Shown one piece after another: positions 27,754 through 37,128 of a stretch of 62,188 nucleotides of DNA. The position numbers and the translations under genes are program-made. Numbering within the stretch: the stretch's first letter is position 1; each line of letters opens with the position of its first letter. This stretch comes from Armatimonadota bacterium (GTDB taxonomy: Bacteria; Armatimonadota; Hebobacteria; CAIYQO01), in assembly GCA_020060775.1 (NCBI GenBank), contig JAGUZN010000158.1, positions 1 to 62,188 on the forward strand, read 5' to 3'. The notes under the pieces are model-generated. The model ran no database searches and had not been told where the DNA came from. It saw only the letters and a program-made list of their open reading frames with translations.

Positions 27754-28800
27754 ATGACGTCCCGTGAGCGCGTATTACGTACGATCACTTTCCAGTATCC
27801 CGACCGCATCCCCACCGGGTACTTTATCAATCCACCCGCGCGCATGAAATATGGCGAGGCCCTGCTGGAACTCTGCCGGCAACACCCCAATGACTTCTAC
27901 GATCCCGGCATGCTCACCGTGCCCGAACGCGATATCGCCCACTATCGCGCAGACGGCAGTTATTGCAAAGTGGAAGTGGATGAATGGGGTTGCGAATGGG
28001 TGTACTACCAGGAAGGAATCATGGGTGAGGTGAAGCGGGCGCCGCTGGATGACTGGGCCAAGCTGAAGACATACCGGTTGCCTGAGGTGCCTGCGCGAAC
28101 AGCAGTGGAACGCCGTGCGGCCTGTGAGGCGATGGCGCGCGTGAAGGAGCGCTTTATCGGCTGGGGACATGCGGGTAACCTGTTCGAGCGTATGCAATGG
28201 CTACGCGGTGTCGAGGAGTTGTTCATGGATATCGCCGCCGATGAAGAGGCGGTCTATGTGCTGGCGGACCGTATTGTCGACGAGTACCTGCTCCCGCGCA
28301 TTGAGCAATGCCTGGAAGATGGCTGCGACATCATCGGGTTTACCGATGACTGGGGGACACAGACGCAGTTATTAATCAACCCGCGCGCCTGGCGGGCGAT
28401 CTTCAAGCCCCGCTACCAGAAGATGTTCGACTGCATCCATGCTGGGGGTGCGTATGCCTGGCTACATAGTGACGGCATGCTGCTGGAGGTCGTGCCCGAT
28501 CTCGTCGAGATCGGCTGCGATGTGCTCAATCCCCAGCTTGGTTGCCTTGATCTACAGGCGCTGGCAACTATGACGGCAGGTCACATGGCGATATATGGCA
28601 CGCTTGATTATCAGCGCGTCTTACCCTACGGATCGCCGGAAGAGATCGATGCTCATGTGCGCGAGGTGACCGCAATTCTGGCACAACCGGCTGGCGGTTT
28701 CATGTACGGGGCCGGGGTGCAGGACGATGCTCCACTCGAGAATATACAGGCGGTATTCGAAGCGATGGACCGCCATCGCACGCTGTGGGCCGTGATCTGA
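27754..28800 (+). CDS. URO-D family methyltransferase-like protein 2
   Basis: This 348-residue protein starts MTSRERVLRTITFQYPDR like the other URO-D relatives. At the metal-ligand position it has HSDGM, with Asp where the active methyltransferases have Cys, and near the C terminus GAGVQDDAPLEN instead of a Cys-containing loop. It is therefore neither a HemE nor a typical zinc methyltransferase; it may bind another metal or a different nucleophile. It is the last gene of the operon and is followed by a strong hairpin. Confidence 0.65.
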   Translation: MTSRERVLRTITFQYPDRIPTGYFINPPARMKYGEALLELCRQHPNDFYDPGMLTVPERDIAHYRADGSYCKVEVDEWGCEWVYYQEGIMGEVKRAPLDDWAKLKTYRLPEVPARTAVERRAACEAMARVKERFIGWGHAGNLFERMQWLRGVEELFMDIAADEEAVYVLADRIVDEYLLPRIEQCLEDGCDIIGFTDDWGTQTQLLINPRAWRAIFKPRYQKMFDCIHAGGAYAWLHSDGMLLEVVPDLVEIGCDVLNPQLGCLDLQALATMTAGHMAIYGTLDYQRVLPYGSPEEIDAHVREVTAILAQPAGGFMYGAGVQDDAPLENIQAVFEAMDRHRTLWAVI

Positions 28801-28820
28801 CGATCGATAGAGGCATTTGG

Positions 28821-28864
28821 ACACGTGGGCTCTCTTCTGTCAATATGGAAGAGAGCCCACGTGT
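28821..28864. terminator. Bidirectional terminator-like hairpin
   Basis: A perfect 16-bp stem, ACACGTGGGCTCTCTT at 28821-28836 with its complement at 28849-28864, and a 12-nt loop sit between two convergent genes (stops at 28800 and 28888). No T-run follows, but position and stability suit a shared terminator. Confidence 0.7.
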
Positions 28865-28887
28865 TGGCATGACGGCGGTGTCGCTGC

Positions 28888-30834
28888 TTACTTCATCATC
28901 AGCACGATGGGTAAGCCATCAACCTCACGTCGTTGGATGACGGTGGCGGGAGTGTTGTTGATGAACGCGTTCCGCCATTCGCTGAACATACGCGCTGTTG
29001 GCGCCGGGCCGCTATGCTTACCCCATGGATCGACCAGCAGGGCGCGTACCGGGGCATTGGTCAGACGGTAAAATGCTACTACGGTAGCCGCCTGTGATGT
29101 CACCGTATCCTGCAGCCCCGAGGCGATAAAGACCGGACAGGTGATGCGGTGGGCGAAGTTGGCCGCATCACCGTAGCGAGCAACGGCGATGCGTGCATCC
29201 AACGCGTTGGCATCGACCTTGCCATTGGGAAGCATGGGGTCGATCGGTGGCCAGAAGTCTTTGCCCAAATAGCGCAGCTTCCATTCCAGGCCGAACAGCC
29301 CCGGGCTGCTGCAGAAGGCCATATCAACTTTGGAGTTTAACGCGGCGGTAATGAACGTGAGACCGCCGCCTTGTGAACTGCCATGCACCATGATGCGTTG
29401 CGGATCGGTCTCCGGTCGTGCGGCGAGGATATCCACGGCGCGGCTGCACGCGGCAAAGACCGTGCGATAGTACCAGGTCTCACGCTGTTCGATCCCCTCG
29501 GTGAAGTACATCCATTGCTTGTATCCACCAGCCGGTGGCGTTACCTCCTGCCCGGCTATGGCCAGGCTCATGCCGACCATATCCGGCCGGCATTCCGGCT
29601 TGTACGGCGGATTGATACCGCTGGGTGGCAGCGTCAATTGCGCGGGATAGCGGCCGGGTTTTGTAGGCAGCGAGAGCCAGGCATGGAATTGCCGTCCCTG
29701 CAGACCGGTGAATCGCATCGTGTAGAGCTTCCACCCTTCGCCTTCCTGTGCCAGTGACATCTGTACATCTGCCGGGATCGCCTCCTGTTCGTGCAATGTC
29801 TCGTCCCAGAAGCGATCGAAGTCATCAGGTACAGGCGGCAGAGCGATCTTCTCCGGAGCAGAGACAAAGTGGAACTCACGCGAGAAGAAGGTGCTGTCAC
29901 CCTGACGTACGCTGAAGTGACCGGCGTATATGCCTGGCGGCAGCGTGAACACAAAGGGAAACTGTTGCGGCGCGGTGCTCGTGATGTTGATCGGCACCAC
30001 TTTGCGGTACCGTTCTTCTTTCGTCAGGTAATCGCTAGCGACGACTTCCAAATCGGCGGCGACGGCATTACCCGGGATGCGCAACTTCCCTTCAGCGATA
30101 AAGCGCATTGGCTCATCTGAGGCAAAGATGTGATGGGGGCGCTCTGTATGCAGGAGCATGGATAATCGGTCAGCATCGGTGGGCTGGGCATGAATGTCGA
30201 TACGCATGGCAGCAAAGCGGGGCACATACAGTTGGTGCAAATGCGGATCATCCGCCGTGGGTGTTCGAATATTACGTGCACTGTAGTACAGGGTGCCGCG
30301 CGGCAGCGTGATGCTGGCGCCGGATGGGGCGAAGATCTGCGGGACAACCGCTTCATAGAGCTTTCGTAGAGTGATGTCCTTCCCGGTCAACTGATCGACG
30401 ATCGTCGAGAGGCTCGGGTGCAGGGTGAAATGCCAGGTGCCGTAATCCAGGTTTTTGCCGAAACGTAATTCGATAGCGTCCGTCTCAAAGTGATATGCGA
30501 GTTCCCGCTTTTCTGTGGAAACGGCGAGGGTCGTCGCATCCCGCTGGACTACAGTCGTGAAACGGTCAGTTTGCATCGCCCATGTCGCCGTGCTCTCCTG
30601 AATGCGGGAGAATGCCCCGGCAACAGCGCCATGATAATCGTTCAACAAGAAGTCTGTGCCGTCGACTCGTAATGTAGCGAGATTGCCGTCAGCGTTTACA
30701 ATCGCTGTGTAGGTCGGCGTGGTGATCGCGTAGCCGCCATCCTGGTTTCGGGTGAGCGTGACATCGGCCGCCCGCACCATTGCCAGCAGAGCGCATAAGG
30801 AGAAGATCGCCGTAGTGAGACGAAAGAACGTCAT
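28888..30834 (-). CDS. Secreted CE7-like acetyl xylan esterase/cephalosporin-C deacetylase family protein
   Basis: The start is ATG 30834 with GCGAGGTTACGC upstream and a signal peptide (FFRLTTAIFSLCALLAMVRA). The 648-residue protein has an N-terminal beta region (about 25-290) and a C-terminal alpha/beta hydrolase of the CE7 type: nucleophile Ser in HGSSQGGG, Asp in ASGLQDTV and His in WGKHSGP. CE7 enzymes deacetylate oligosaccharides. It is divergent from the heparinase-like operon and shares its intergenic palindromes. Confidence 0.75.
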   Translation of the reverse strand: MTFFRLTTAIFSLCALLAMVRAADVTLTRNQDGGYAITTPTYTAIVNADGNLATLRVDGTDFLLNDYHGAVAGAFSRIQESTATWAMQTDRFTTVVQRDATTLAVSTEKRELAYHFETDAIELRFGKNLDYGTWHFTLHPSLSTIVDQLTGKDITLRKLYEAVVPQIFAPSGASITLPRGTLYYSARNIRTPTADDPHLHQLYVPRFAAMRIDIHAQPTDADRLSMLLHTERPHHIFASDEPMRFIAEGKLRIPGNAVAADLEVVASDYLTKEERYRKVVPINITSTAPQQFPFVFTLPPGIYAGHFSVRQGDSTFFSREFHFVSAPEKIALPPVPDDFDRFWDETLHEQEAIPADVQMSLAQEGEGWKLYTMRFTGLQGRQFHAWLSLPTKPGRYPAQLTLPPSGINPPYKPECRPDMVGMSLAIAGQEVTPPAGGYKQWMYFTEGIEQRETWYYRTVFAACSRAVDILAARPETDPQRIMVHGSSQGGGLTFITAALNSKVDMAFCSSPGLFGLEWKLRYLGKDFWPPIDPMLPNGKVDANALDARIAVARYGDAANFAHRITCPVFIASGLQDTVTSQAATVVAFYRLTNAPVRALLVDPWGKHSGPAPTARMFSEWRNAFINNTPATVIQRREVDGLPIVLMMK

Positions 30835-30882
30835 TGCGTAACCTCGCTGCACGAAGTCTCGGGTACAGCATACCCACACCTC

Positions 30883-30911
30883 ATTGTTTCGCCAGGATGC
30901 CCGCCCGTCAA
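30883..30911 (-). promoter_or_regulatory. Promoter for the CE7-like esterase gene
   Basis: On the minus strand TTGACG (30911-30906), 17 bp and AACAAT (30888-30883). The palindrome at 30935 begins 23 bp upstream of the -35. Confidence 0.5.
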
Positions 30912-30934
30912 TCTGGCGGCAGTTCCGGGTATAA

Positions 30935-30948
30935 TGCAACAAGTTGCA
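30935..30948. promoter_or_regulatory. LacI-type palindromic operator 2a
   Basis: TGCAACAAGTTGCA is a perfect TGCAAC/GTTGCA palindrome around a 2-bp centre, in the divergent region between the esterase and the heparinase-like operon. TATAAT at 30930-30935 overlaps its first base. Confidence 0.75.
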
Positions 30949-30957
30949 CCCATGTTA

Positions 30958-30970
30958 TGCAACGTGTGCA
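30958..30970. promoter_or_regulatory. Imperfect operator 2b
   Basis: TGCAACGTGTGCA is one base short of the TGCAACGTGTTGCA form seen at 21692 and 53573; it can also be read as direct repeats of TGCAAC. It lies 23 bp before the weak -35 of the plus-strand operon. Confidence 0.5.
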
Positions 30971-30993
30971 ACGCCTGTAGCCGACGCGCAGGG

Positions 30994-31023
30994 TGACCGG
31001 ATTGGCTGCCGGGCGTCTATGAT
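30994..31023 (+). promoter_or_regulatory. Weak candidate promoter for the heparinase-like operon
   Basis: TGACCG (30994-30999), an 18-bp spacer and TATGAT (31018-31023) lie 45 bp before ATG 31068. The -35 is poor, which would suit dependence on an activator at site 2b. Confidence 0.4.
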
Positions 31024-31067
31024 AGTACCAATCCCGCTCCTGTGCGGAGCATTCGCTGGAGGTCGGC

Positions 31068-34000
31068 ATGACCCAATGGATCCGTGGCCTTATCGTGGTA
31101 TGCATAGGAGGACTCTCGCTTCACGCCTTCGCCGGCGTGCAGCAGCTCGAACTCCGCGATGTGCTGAACCAAACCTGGAAGCGGGAGTTCGTCGAGTTTC
31201 CGTTTTCTGCACCCGATCAGCAGTGCCACGTCGAGTCGCTGGTTGTCACCGGTCCCAATGGTCCGGTCGCGGCGCAGTTCCTCGCACCAAGCTTTGTCAC
31301 CACGGATACGGCGTTTGTGCGTGAAGCGCGCATCGGCTTCATTATCGATGAACTGCCGGCATTGGGACAACAGACCTATACAGCGGAGTTCGGCGCACAA
31401 CCGCGGCGGACTACGGTGCCTGCCACTGATCTGACGATTACCACACGGGCAGATATGGTGGAGATTGCCACCGAGCATTTCGGATTGCGTGTGCCCGTTG
31501 GCGAACGCACCGGTGCAACCCCACAGGAATCCATCACACCTCCCGCACCCGTGTCGGCACTTCGATTGGGCCAGGAGCCCTGGTATGGCGGCAGCCGTCT
31601 CTACGGCGCCGGCGAGGTTGTTGCCTGGAGTTCGCGACTCACCGAGCGCGGTCCGGTGCGCGCCCGTGTGGAGCAAGAGTATCGTTATGCCGACGGCAGC
31701 CGCCTGCAACTCGTCATCTCTCTGCTTGCCGGGGATAGCCGTGCGTTGTTCGAGAGCCGCTATCAGGGGGCGTTCGACCTCAAGCGATACCACAAGTCAT
31801 TTGCCACCAATCGCATCGATCCGACGGATAAAGCGGGATGGTCACTGCAGTTCACCCCCGCACGCACCGATCTGTCGGTGTTGATCCCCTGGGAGGTGAG
31901 CAGTACACGCGAGGGCATGCTGCAGTCTGGTCACACCCGTGTGCGTGGCAAAAATATGATGATCAATCTCGCCGCCTCTACCCCGGGACTCATCACCCAA
32001 CTGACCCCCTGGGGCGATTGGTGGGAAGATTATACACAAAATGCCTGGACATTTTACGGCGAGGGTGAGACGCCGGTGATGCGCGTGGAGGCGGTAGATC
32101 CTGGGGCCTGGGTTGAGCCGGCGCCCACCGGCACGTTTCGAGGATATGGTGAAGTGATCCCCAAGTGGATGCCGTTGTGGAAGGAACAGGATGGTCCGGT
32201 ACACCTGTATGTCACCAATGTTCCTGGAGAGCGCAAGTGGCTCCTCGGCAGTGCAGCCCCCAGCCTCAATCGTACACTGAATACCGTGAAGGAATACGTA
32301 TTGGATTGGGACAGCACGACCCAACACCCCCACCTCTACACGTCGCCGGATGCGTTGCAGCGTTATTGGAACACGCATGCGCCGAACTCAGCACTCATCG
32401 AAGAGTTGTTTAAAACACAGATAGGCCCCGGTCAGCCTAATGGGCGCAGCGGATGGGTGCTGGAAGCTGGCACGGCCTGCTGGTTGCTCTCCGGCGGGGA
32501 TCCCGAGGTGGCCAAGCGTGTGAAGCTCGTCGCCTGGTTGCATTCGCTGCTGGATAGCCCGGTCGGGTATGACTCGCTATGGAACACCGCGGTCATTTGC
32601 AGCGGTTACGATGCCGTCATGGGCAGCGATCTGGTGACGCCGGAGGAGCGACGGTTGCTGCGCGCCAAGCTCGCTCTACTGGCGTACCGCATTAACGATC
32701 CGACCCATTGGTCGATCGAACGCGGCTACTGCACAGCCAATCTCGATATGAGTGTGAGCAACGAGTTAAATAAAGGGATGCTCGCCGCGACGTTGAGCGA
32801 CCATCCGATGGCAGAGACCTGGTTTGCGAATACGCGCGCCATGATGGAGTACCTGCTCTCCCAAAAACTTACGTCGCACGGTGAATGGCCGGAAACGACC
32901 TCCGGGTATTTCAATGTCAGCTTCACGCCTATCCTGACGCTGGCCATTGCGGCGCGGAATGCCGGGTTGGGCGATTTTGTCGATGACCAGCGCACCAAGC
33001 GCGCCATGACCTTTATGGCGAAATTTTACGCTCCGCCCGATCCGCGCGGCGGCGGCGCCTGGGCGCCGGGGCTGAGTCGCATGACCGGGCTTGGCGACGG
33101 CGCCGGATATCGCTCGGGCCTGCCCGGGGTAATGGCGCGCGCGATTGCCGCGAGCGATCCTGAACTCTCCACGGCATTGCAATGGGTGTGGAAGCGCGCG
33201 GGATACCCGATGAATATCGAGCATTCACGCATGGGCGGATTCCAGTATATATACCTTGATCGCGACCTGCCCGCGAAAGCGCCAAACTGGCGCACTGATT
33301 TGTATCCGCGCGTCGCCACCATCTTTCGAGATCGCCTGGATACCGGCAAGGAAGATTACCTGGTACAGGTCGTGGCCCCCTCCGAACCTGCTCTCATTTC
33401 CGAGGCCGGGGGGATCGCGCACTGGTTCGCCTACGGGGTGCCACTGCTCAGCCACTTTGCCGGCCGTTACGAGTTCCGTCAGGAGGGGTTGGCCAATCGT
33501 GTGATCCTGGCGCGCACGGGGCAGGAGACTCCAGAGCGGCAACGTCGCTCGTCTTACGTCATGCACGAGCATCGCCCCTGGGCGGAGGATCGTCCGGGGA
33601 CGGTGCAGGCGATTGTCGACTTGCCCGCAGCACGCTACAGTCACGCGTATTTCCCCATCCGTGGCGAACGGCGGCTGGCAGGGTCCGAACCATTCGATGT
33701 TCCGGTGCTGCCCGCCGCCGGTGAGGCCACTGCCGCCCACCTGGACTGGCACCGCCAACTGCTCATGGTGACCGACGGTGCGCCCGACAGCCCACGTTAT
33801 CTGGTGCTGCGCGATACGGTCAACGGCAAACAACCCACTCGCTGGATCATGTGGAGCACCTCGGAGTTGCTTGATGTTCCGGCCGCACTGCGCGATGCTG
33901 AAGCCTGCCTTTCACACAAACCCGGCAATTCCAACACCCCTGCGCGTCAGTTGCCGCAGGGCGATCGCTATACCGCATTGGGCAAGTTCGGCGTCGATCT

Positions 34001-34604
34001 CGAATACTTCATCGCATCGCCTGCCGACACGCCGCGCCATACGTTGCGTTGGGGTACCGGCGATCGCCTGGATCTTTACGGTTACATGGCGGGATACAAG
34101 GAGTACGCTGATCTGCTGCACCTGCAGATCCCCGGCGACGGCGCCTATTACGTTGCCCTGTTCCCGCATCCGCGTGGTACGGCAGCCCCCAGCTTCACGA
34201 CACTGGGTGAGGGCACGATCATCCATATCCGGGGTGATTTTGGCGACGATTACTGCTTCATGAGCCGCGAGCCGGCATCAGCAGAGACGGACGTGGTAGC
34301 CTTCCGCGGGCGCGTTGCGCTAGTGCAGCAACGCGGCGACCGACGGATATTCACTCTATTCGACCGCGGGCGCATCCGACAGGGAGCCTATGCGCTTTCC
34401 GCGGAAGTTCCCGTCGCCCTGCAGATTGCTGCCGACCGCCTTGAGGTAGGTCTGCATACCGATGCCGGCGGACAGGTGATGATCACCGTACCCGGAAGCT
34501 GGCGCTGTGAGCAAGCACAGGTTCAGGCGACGGCATTGCACCCCGGCTATTTACTCACCATCCCGGCGGGATTACGTTCTGTCAGCCTGGTGAAAGCGCC
34601 ATGA
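31068..34604 (+). CDS. Secreted heparinase II/III-like (alpha/alpha)-toroid protein, putative polysaccharide lyase
   Basis: This 1178-residue protein has a signal peptide (IRGLIVVCIGGLSLHAFA), an N-terminal beta region (about 25-430), an (alpha/alpha) helical barrel (about 440-720, with RGYCTANLDMSVSNELN and HGEWPETTSGYFN), and a long beta-sandwich C-terminal half including HWFAYGVPLLSHFAG. This order matches heparinase II/III and alginate-lyase-like families acting on uronic-acid polymers. The Tyr/His catalytic residues could not be fixed. GGAGGT precedes ATG 31068. Its stop overlaps the next start (ATGA), so the two are translationally coupled. Confidence 0.5.
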   Translation: MTQWIRGLIVVCIGGLSLHAFAGVQQLELRDVLNQTWKREFVEFPFSAPDQQCHVESLVVTGPNGPVAAQFLAPSFVTTDTAFVREARIGFIIDELPALGQQTYTAEFGAQPRRTTVPATDLTITTRADMVEIATEHFGLRVPVGERTGATPQESITPPAPVSALRLGQEPWYGGSRLYGAGEVVAWSSRLTERGPVRARVEQEYRYADGSRLQLVISLLAGDSRALFESRYQGAFDLKRYHKSFATNRIDPTDKAGWSLQFTPARTDLSVLIPWEVSSTREGMLQSGHTRVRGKNMMINLAASTPGLITQLTPWGDWWEDYTQNAWTFYGEGETPVMRVEAVDPGAWVEPAPTGTFRGYGEVIPKWMPLWKEQDGPVHLYVTNVPGERKWLLGSAAPSLNRTLNTVKEYVLDWDSTTQHPHLYTSPDALQRYWNTHAPNSALIEELFKTQIGPGQPNGRSGWVLEAGTACWLLSGGDPEVAKRVKLVAWLHSLLDSPVGYDSLWNTAVICSGYDAVMGSDLVTPEERRLLRAKLALLAYRINDPTHWSIERGYCTANLDMSVSNELNKGMLAATLSDHPMAETWFANTRAMMEYLLSQKLTSHGEWPETTSGYFNVSFTPILTLAIAARNAGLGDFVDDQRTKRAMTFMAKFYAPPDPRGGGAWAPGLSRMTGLGDGAGYRSGLPGVMARAIAASDPELSTALQWVWKRAGYPMNIEHSRMGGFQYIYLDRDLPAKAPNWRTDLYPRVATIFRDRLDTGKEDYLVQVVAPSEPALISEAGGIAHWFAYGVPLLSHFAGRYEFRQEGLANRVILARTGQETPERQRRSSYVMHEHRPWAEDRPGTVQAIVDLPAARYSHAYFPIRGERRLAGSEPFDVPVLPAAGEATAAHLDWHRQLLMVTDGAPDSPRYLVLRDTVNGKQPTRWIMWSTSELLDVPAALRDAEACLSHKPGNSNTPARQLPQGDRYTALGKFGVDLEYFIASPADTPRHTLRWGTGDRLDLYGYMAGYKEYADLLHLQIPGDGAYYVALFPHPRGTAAPSFTTLGEGTIIHIRGDFGDDYCFMSREPASAETDVVAFRGRVALVQQRGDRRIFTLFDRGRIRQGAYALSAEVPVALQIAADRLEVGLHTDAGGQVMITVPGSWRCEQAQVQATALHPGYLLTIPAGLRSVSLVKAP

Positions 34605-35716
34605 CGCCGCACGAACGTCTCCAGGCCTATCTGCATTGGCATCCGGTTGATCGTCCGCCACTGGCGGAATGGGGGCCGTGGGAGCTGACGCTGGCCTGCT
34701 GGCAACAGGAGACCGGCTTGCCGACAGATGAACTGCTGGCCTGGCAGGATGACTGCGATGCCACCGTCGATCCGGGGGTCGATTTCGCCATGCGCCCCGC
34801 GTTCCCCGAGGAAGTGATTGCCGAGGACGATGCGACTGTCACCCGACGAGATGGTATGGGACAGGTATACCGGGTGTTCAAGGATCACCCCGATCAGTCC
34901 ATGCCGGAGTTCATCGGCTTCCCGGTGCAGGGTTGGGAGGATTGGCTGCGGATCAAGCCGCTGTTCGACCCGCACGATGCCGGGCGCTATCCGGAGGACT
35001 GGACCGCGCGCGTGGCCCGCTGGCGGCAAGAGGGGCCGATCGTGAAACTGTACGGATATGTCGCCCACTATTACGGCGGTCCCAGCCTGTTCGGTTTCGT
35101 GCGCATGCTTATGGGACCGGAGCGCGCACTCTATGCCTTTTACGACGAGCCTGAACTGGTGCATGATATGATGGAGACTTCAACCGAGTTTTCCATCGCC
35201 GTTCTCGACCGGGCACTGCGCGAGGCGCCAATCACATACGTGCAGTTTTGGGAAGACATGTGCTACCGCAACGGGCCGCTCATCTCGCCGGCGTTGGTGC
35301 GCGAATTTATGGTGCCGCGCTACCGGCGCATCACCCAACGCATCCGTTCCGCGGGGGTCGACACGATTTGCGTCGACAGCGATGGCGACGTGAGCACCCT
35401 TATCCCGCTCTGGCTGGAGTCGGGCATCACCGCCATCATGCCTTGCGAGCAGGCGGCGGGGAACGACCTCTTTGCCTATCGTGCGCAGTATGGCCGTGAT
35501 CTGCTGCTGTTTGGTGGGATTGATAAGCGTGCGCTGGCGCAGGGGCCGGAGGCCATCGACGCCGAGTTGGCGCGCATCGCCCCCCTGGTGGAGATGGGGG
35601 GCTATGTACCCACGCTGGATCACGCCATTCCACCGGATGTCAGTTACGCCAACTTCCAGCACTACTGGCGTCAGAAGCGCCGTTTGCTGCAGATTGCCGA
35701 TGCTACGGCAACGTGA
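34601..35716 (+). CDS. URO-D family methyltransferase-like protein 3
   Basis: This 371-residue protein overlaps the preceding gene by 4 bp (ATGA). It keeps the URO-D opening (MTPHERLQAYLHWHPVDR) and TIM-barrel spacing but has VDSDGD where MtaA-like proteins have His-x-Cys, and TLDHAIPPDV near the C terminus. Zinc methyltransferase chemistry is thus doubtful; an Asp/His site may have replaced it. Tight coupling to a secreted lyase-like gene is notable for a cytoplasmic enzyme. A terminator follows after 5 bp. Confidence 0.65.
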   Translation: MTPHERLQAYLHWHPVDRPPLAEWGPWELTLACWQQETGLPTDELLAWQDDCDATVDPGVDFAMRPAFPEEVIAEDDATVTRRDGMGQVYRVFKDHPDQSMPEFIGFPVQGWEDWLRIKPLFDPHDAGRYPEDWTARVARWRQEGPIVKLYGYVAHYYGGPSLFGFVRMLMGPERALYAFYDEPELVHDMMETSTEFSIAVLDRALREAPITYVQFWEDMCYRNGPLISPALVREFMVPRYRRITQRIRSAGVDTICVDSDGDVSTLIPLWLESGITAIMPCEQAAGNDLFAYRAQYGRDLLLFGGIDKRALAQGPEAIDAELARIAPLVEMGGYVPTLDHAIPPDVSYANFQHYWRQKRRLLQIADATAT

Positions 35717-35721
35717 ATGTC

Positions 35722-35749
35722 ACGAGACCCCTCACTCGAGGGGTCTCGT
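35722..35749 (+). terminator. Rho-independent-type terminator
   Basis: A perfect 11-bp stem, ACGAGACCCCT (35722-35732) with AGGGGTCTCGT (35739-35749), a 6-nt loop and a short T-rich tail lie immediately after the stop at 35716. Confidence 0.75.
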
Positions 35750-35754
35750 TCTAA

Positions 35755-35919
35755 GAAACTGTTTTGAAAGTCTCTATCCGGTCTCGCTTGATCTTTTCGC
35801 AGCGGTCCCTGCCGGGCCTCCTCACCCTATCGGCCCTGGATAGTACCTCGTCGTCCCGGCAGGGACAGCCGCGAAAATCTACGGCGCGATCCGCGAACAG
35901 ATCCTTTCACAACAATTTC
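35755..35919. mobile_element. MITE-like element, full copy (165 bp)
   Basis: The ends GAAACTGTTTTGAAAG and CTTTCACAACAATTTC form an imperfect terminal inverted repeat, with TAA duplicated at 35752-35754 and 35920-35922. The whole element is a long imperfect palindrome (CCCTGCCGGG against CCCGGCAGGG inside). It sits between two convergent genes, 3 bp after the terminator. Confidence 0.85.
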
Positions 35920-35929
35920 TAAGTGCGGA

Positions 35930-37108
35930 TTATACACCGATTGCCGTCCGGCAGAGTTCACGAATGTACGGCGTGAGCGATTCCGGCCCGTCCTTGCCAA
36001 CGACGAACCCTTCCTCAATGCGGTTGGATCCGGCTGGGTGTCCGAACAGACTGATATCGGAGTTGACGCACATGCCCGCCTGGAAGGGATAGACGGCGTC
36101 TTCGCTGGGGTAGGGGGATTCAGCCTCCGCCAGGCCGATGCCGTGCATGGGCGGGTAGATGTCATAGGCCTCCATCCCATGTTTGCGAAAGACCGCTTTC
36201 ACCGCGCGCACCATCTCGCCGCTGATTGCGCCCTCGTGCAGGTAACGGAGCTGCACGTCAGCCGCCTCGAAGAGCACGGCCAGGAATCGTTGCTGCTCCT
36301 CACTGGCCTGCCCCGCCACAAAGGGGTATTCGACGGTGGCGACATAACCCTGATACTGCACGGCAAGGGCCGCCATGATCATGTCGCCGTCCTCGATGAT
36401 GCGTTCGGTGCTGCGCCCGATGATGGTGGCGGTGCGCGGTCCGCTGCCGTAGAGCATGAAATTGATGCCCTCAGCGCCGGCCATGCGTGCCGCACCTTCC
36501 GCCGCACCGGCAGCCAGCGTTTCCGTATTGCCGGGCAGGCTCGTTTCCAGCAGCTTTGCATAGCCGATGCACGCCTGGCGTCCCGCCTCGCGCAGGCAGG
36601 CGATTTCGGATGGCGACTTAATCAGTCGCAGGGCATTGATGATGGGCGCGGCGTCGACGATCTCCACGCCGGGCACAGCATCGCGCACACGCTCGAGGAT
36701 GGGCGCAGGGATGTCCCACATGCCAATCAGCCCGAGGCGCGTGCCACCGCGCAACGTATCACCGAGTATCTCGCGCAGCGAGGAGAAATGCGCCAACGGA
36801 TAGTCGATTTCTTCGGGCACCGAGACACAGGCAAATTCTTTAATATTGCGCACGTCGGTCCAGACGCTCATCTCACGGGCGTATTGCTCGCCCTCCGGAG
36901 CACCGGCCAAGATGGCATCACCTTCGCGCGGGATGCAACAGGCGCCGCGTTCGAAGATAGGCCAGAAATTGGAGACATAGCGCAGGTTCTCCTTGCGGTA
37001 TTCGTCGCCATACACCATGATGCCATCCAGGCCGGCGGACGCCATTGCCTCCTGCATGCGCCGGATGCGCAAGCGGAATTCGTCTTGAGGAATGCCAGTC
37101 ATCAACAT
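35930..37108 (-). CDS. M24 creatinase/Xaa-Pro peptidase-like protein
   Basis: The start ATG 37108 follows AAAAGGAGCG. The 392-residue protein has the creatinase N-terminal domain (about 1-165) and a pita-bread C-terminal domain. At the place where metallopeptidases have two metal-binding Asp residues it reads MIMAALAVQYQGYVATVEYPF, without the Asp pair, which resembles metal-free creatinase. MHGIGL retains the conserved His. It is therefore probably a C-N hydrolase of the creatinase kind, not a dipeptidase. It is the last gene of a four-gene minus-strand operon. Confidence 0.7.
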   Translation of the reverse strand: MLMTGIPQDEFRLRIRRMQEAMASAGLDGIMVYGDEYRKENLRYVSNFWPIFERGACCIPREGDAILAGAPEGEQYAREMSVWTDVRNIKEFACVSVPEEIDYPLAHFSSLREILGDTLRGGTRLGLIGMWDIPAPILERVRDAVPGVEIVDAAPIINALRLIKSPSEIACLREAGRQACIGYAKLLETSLPGNTETLAAGAAEGAARMAGAEGINFMLYGSGPRTATIIGRSTERIIEDGDMIMAALAVQYQGYVATVEYPFVAGQASEEQQRFLAVLFEAADVQLRYLHEGAISGEMVRAVKAVFRKHGMEAYDIYPPMHGIGLAEAESPYPSEDAVYPFQAGMCVNSDISLFGHPAGSNRIEEGFVVGKDGPESLTPYIRELCRTAIGV

Positions 37109-37128
37109 ACGCTCCTTTTCGTATCAGG

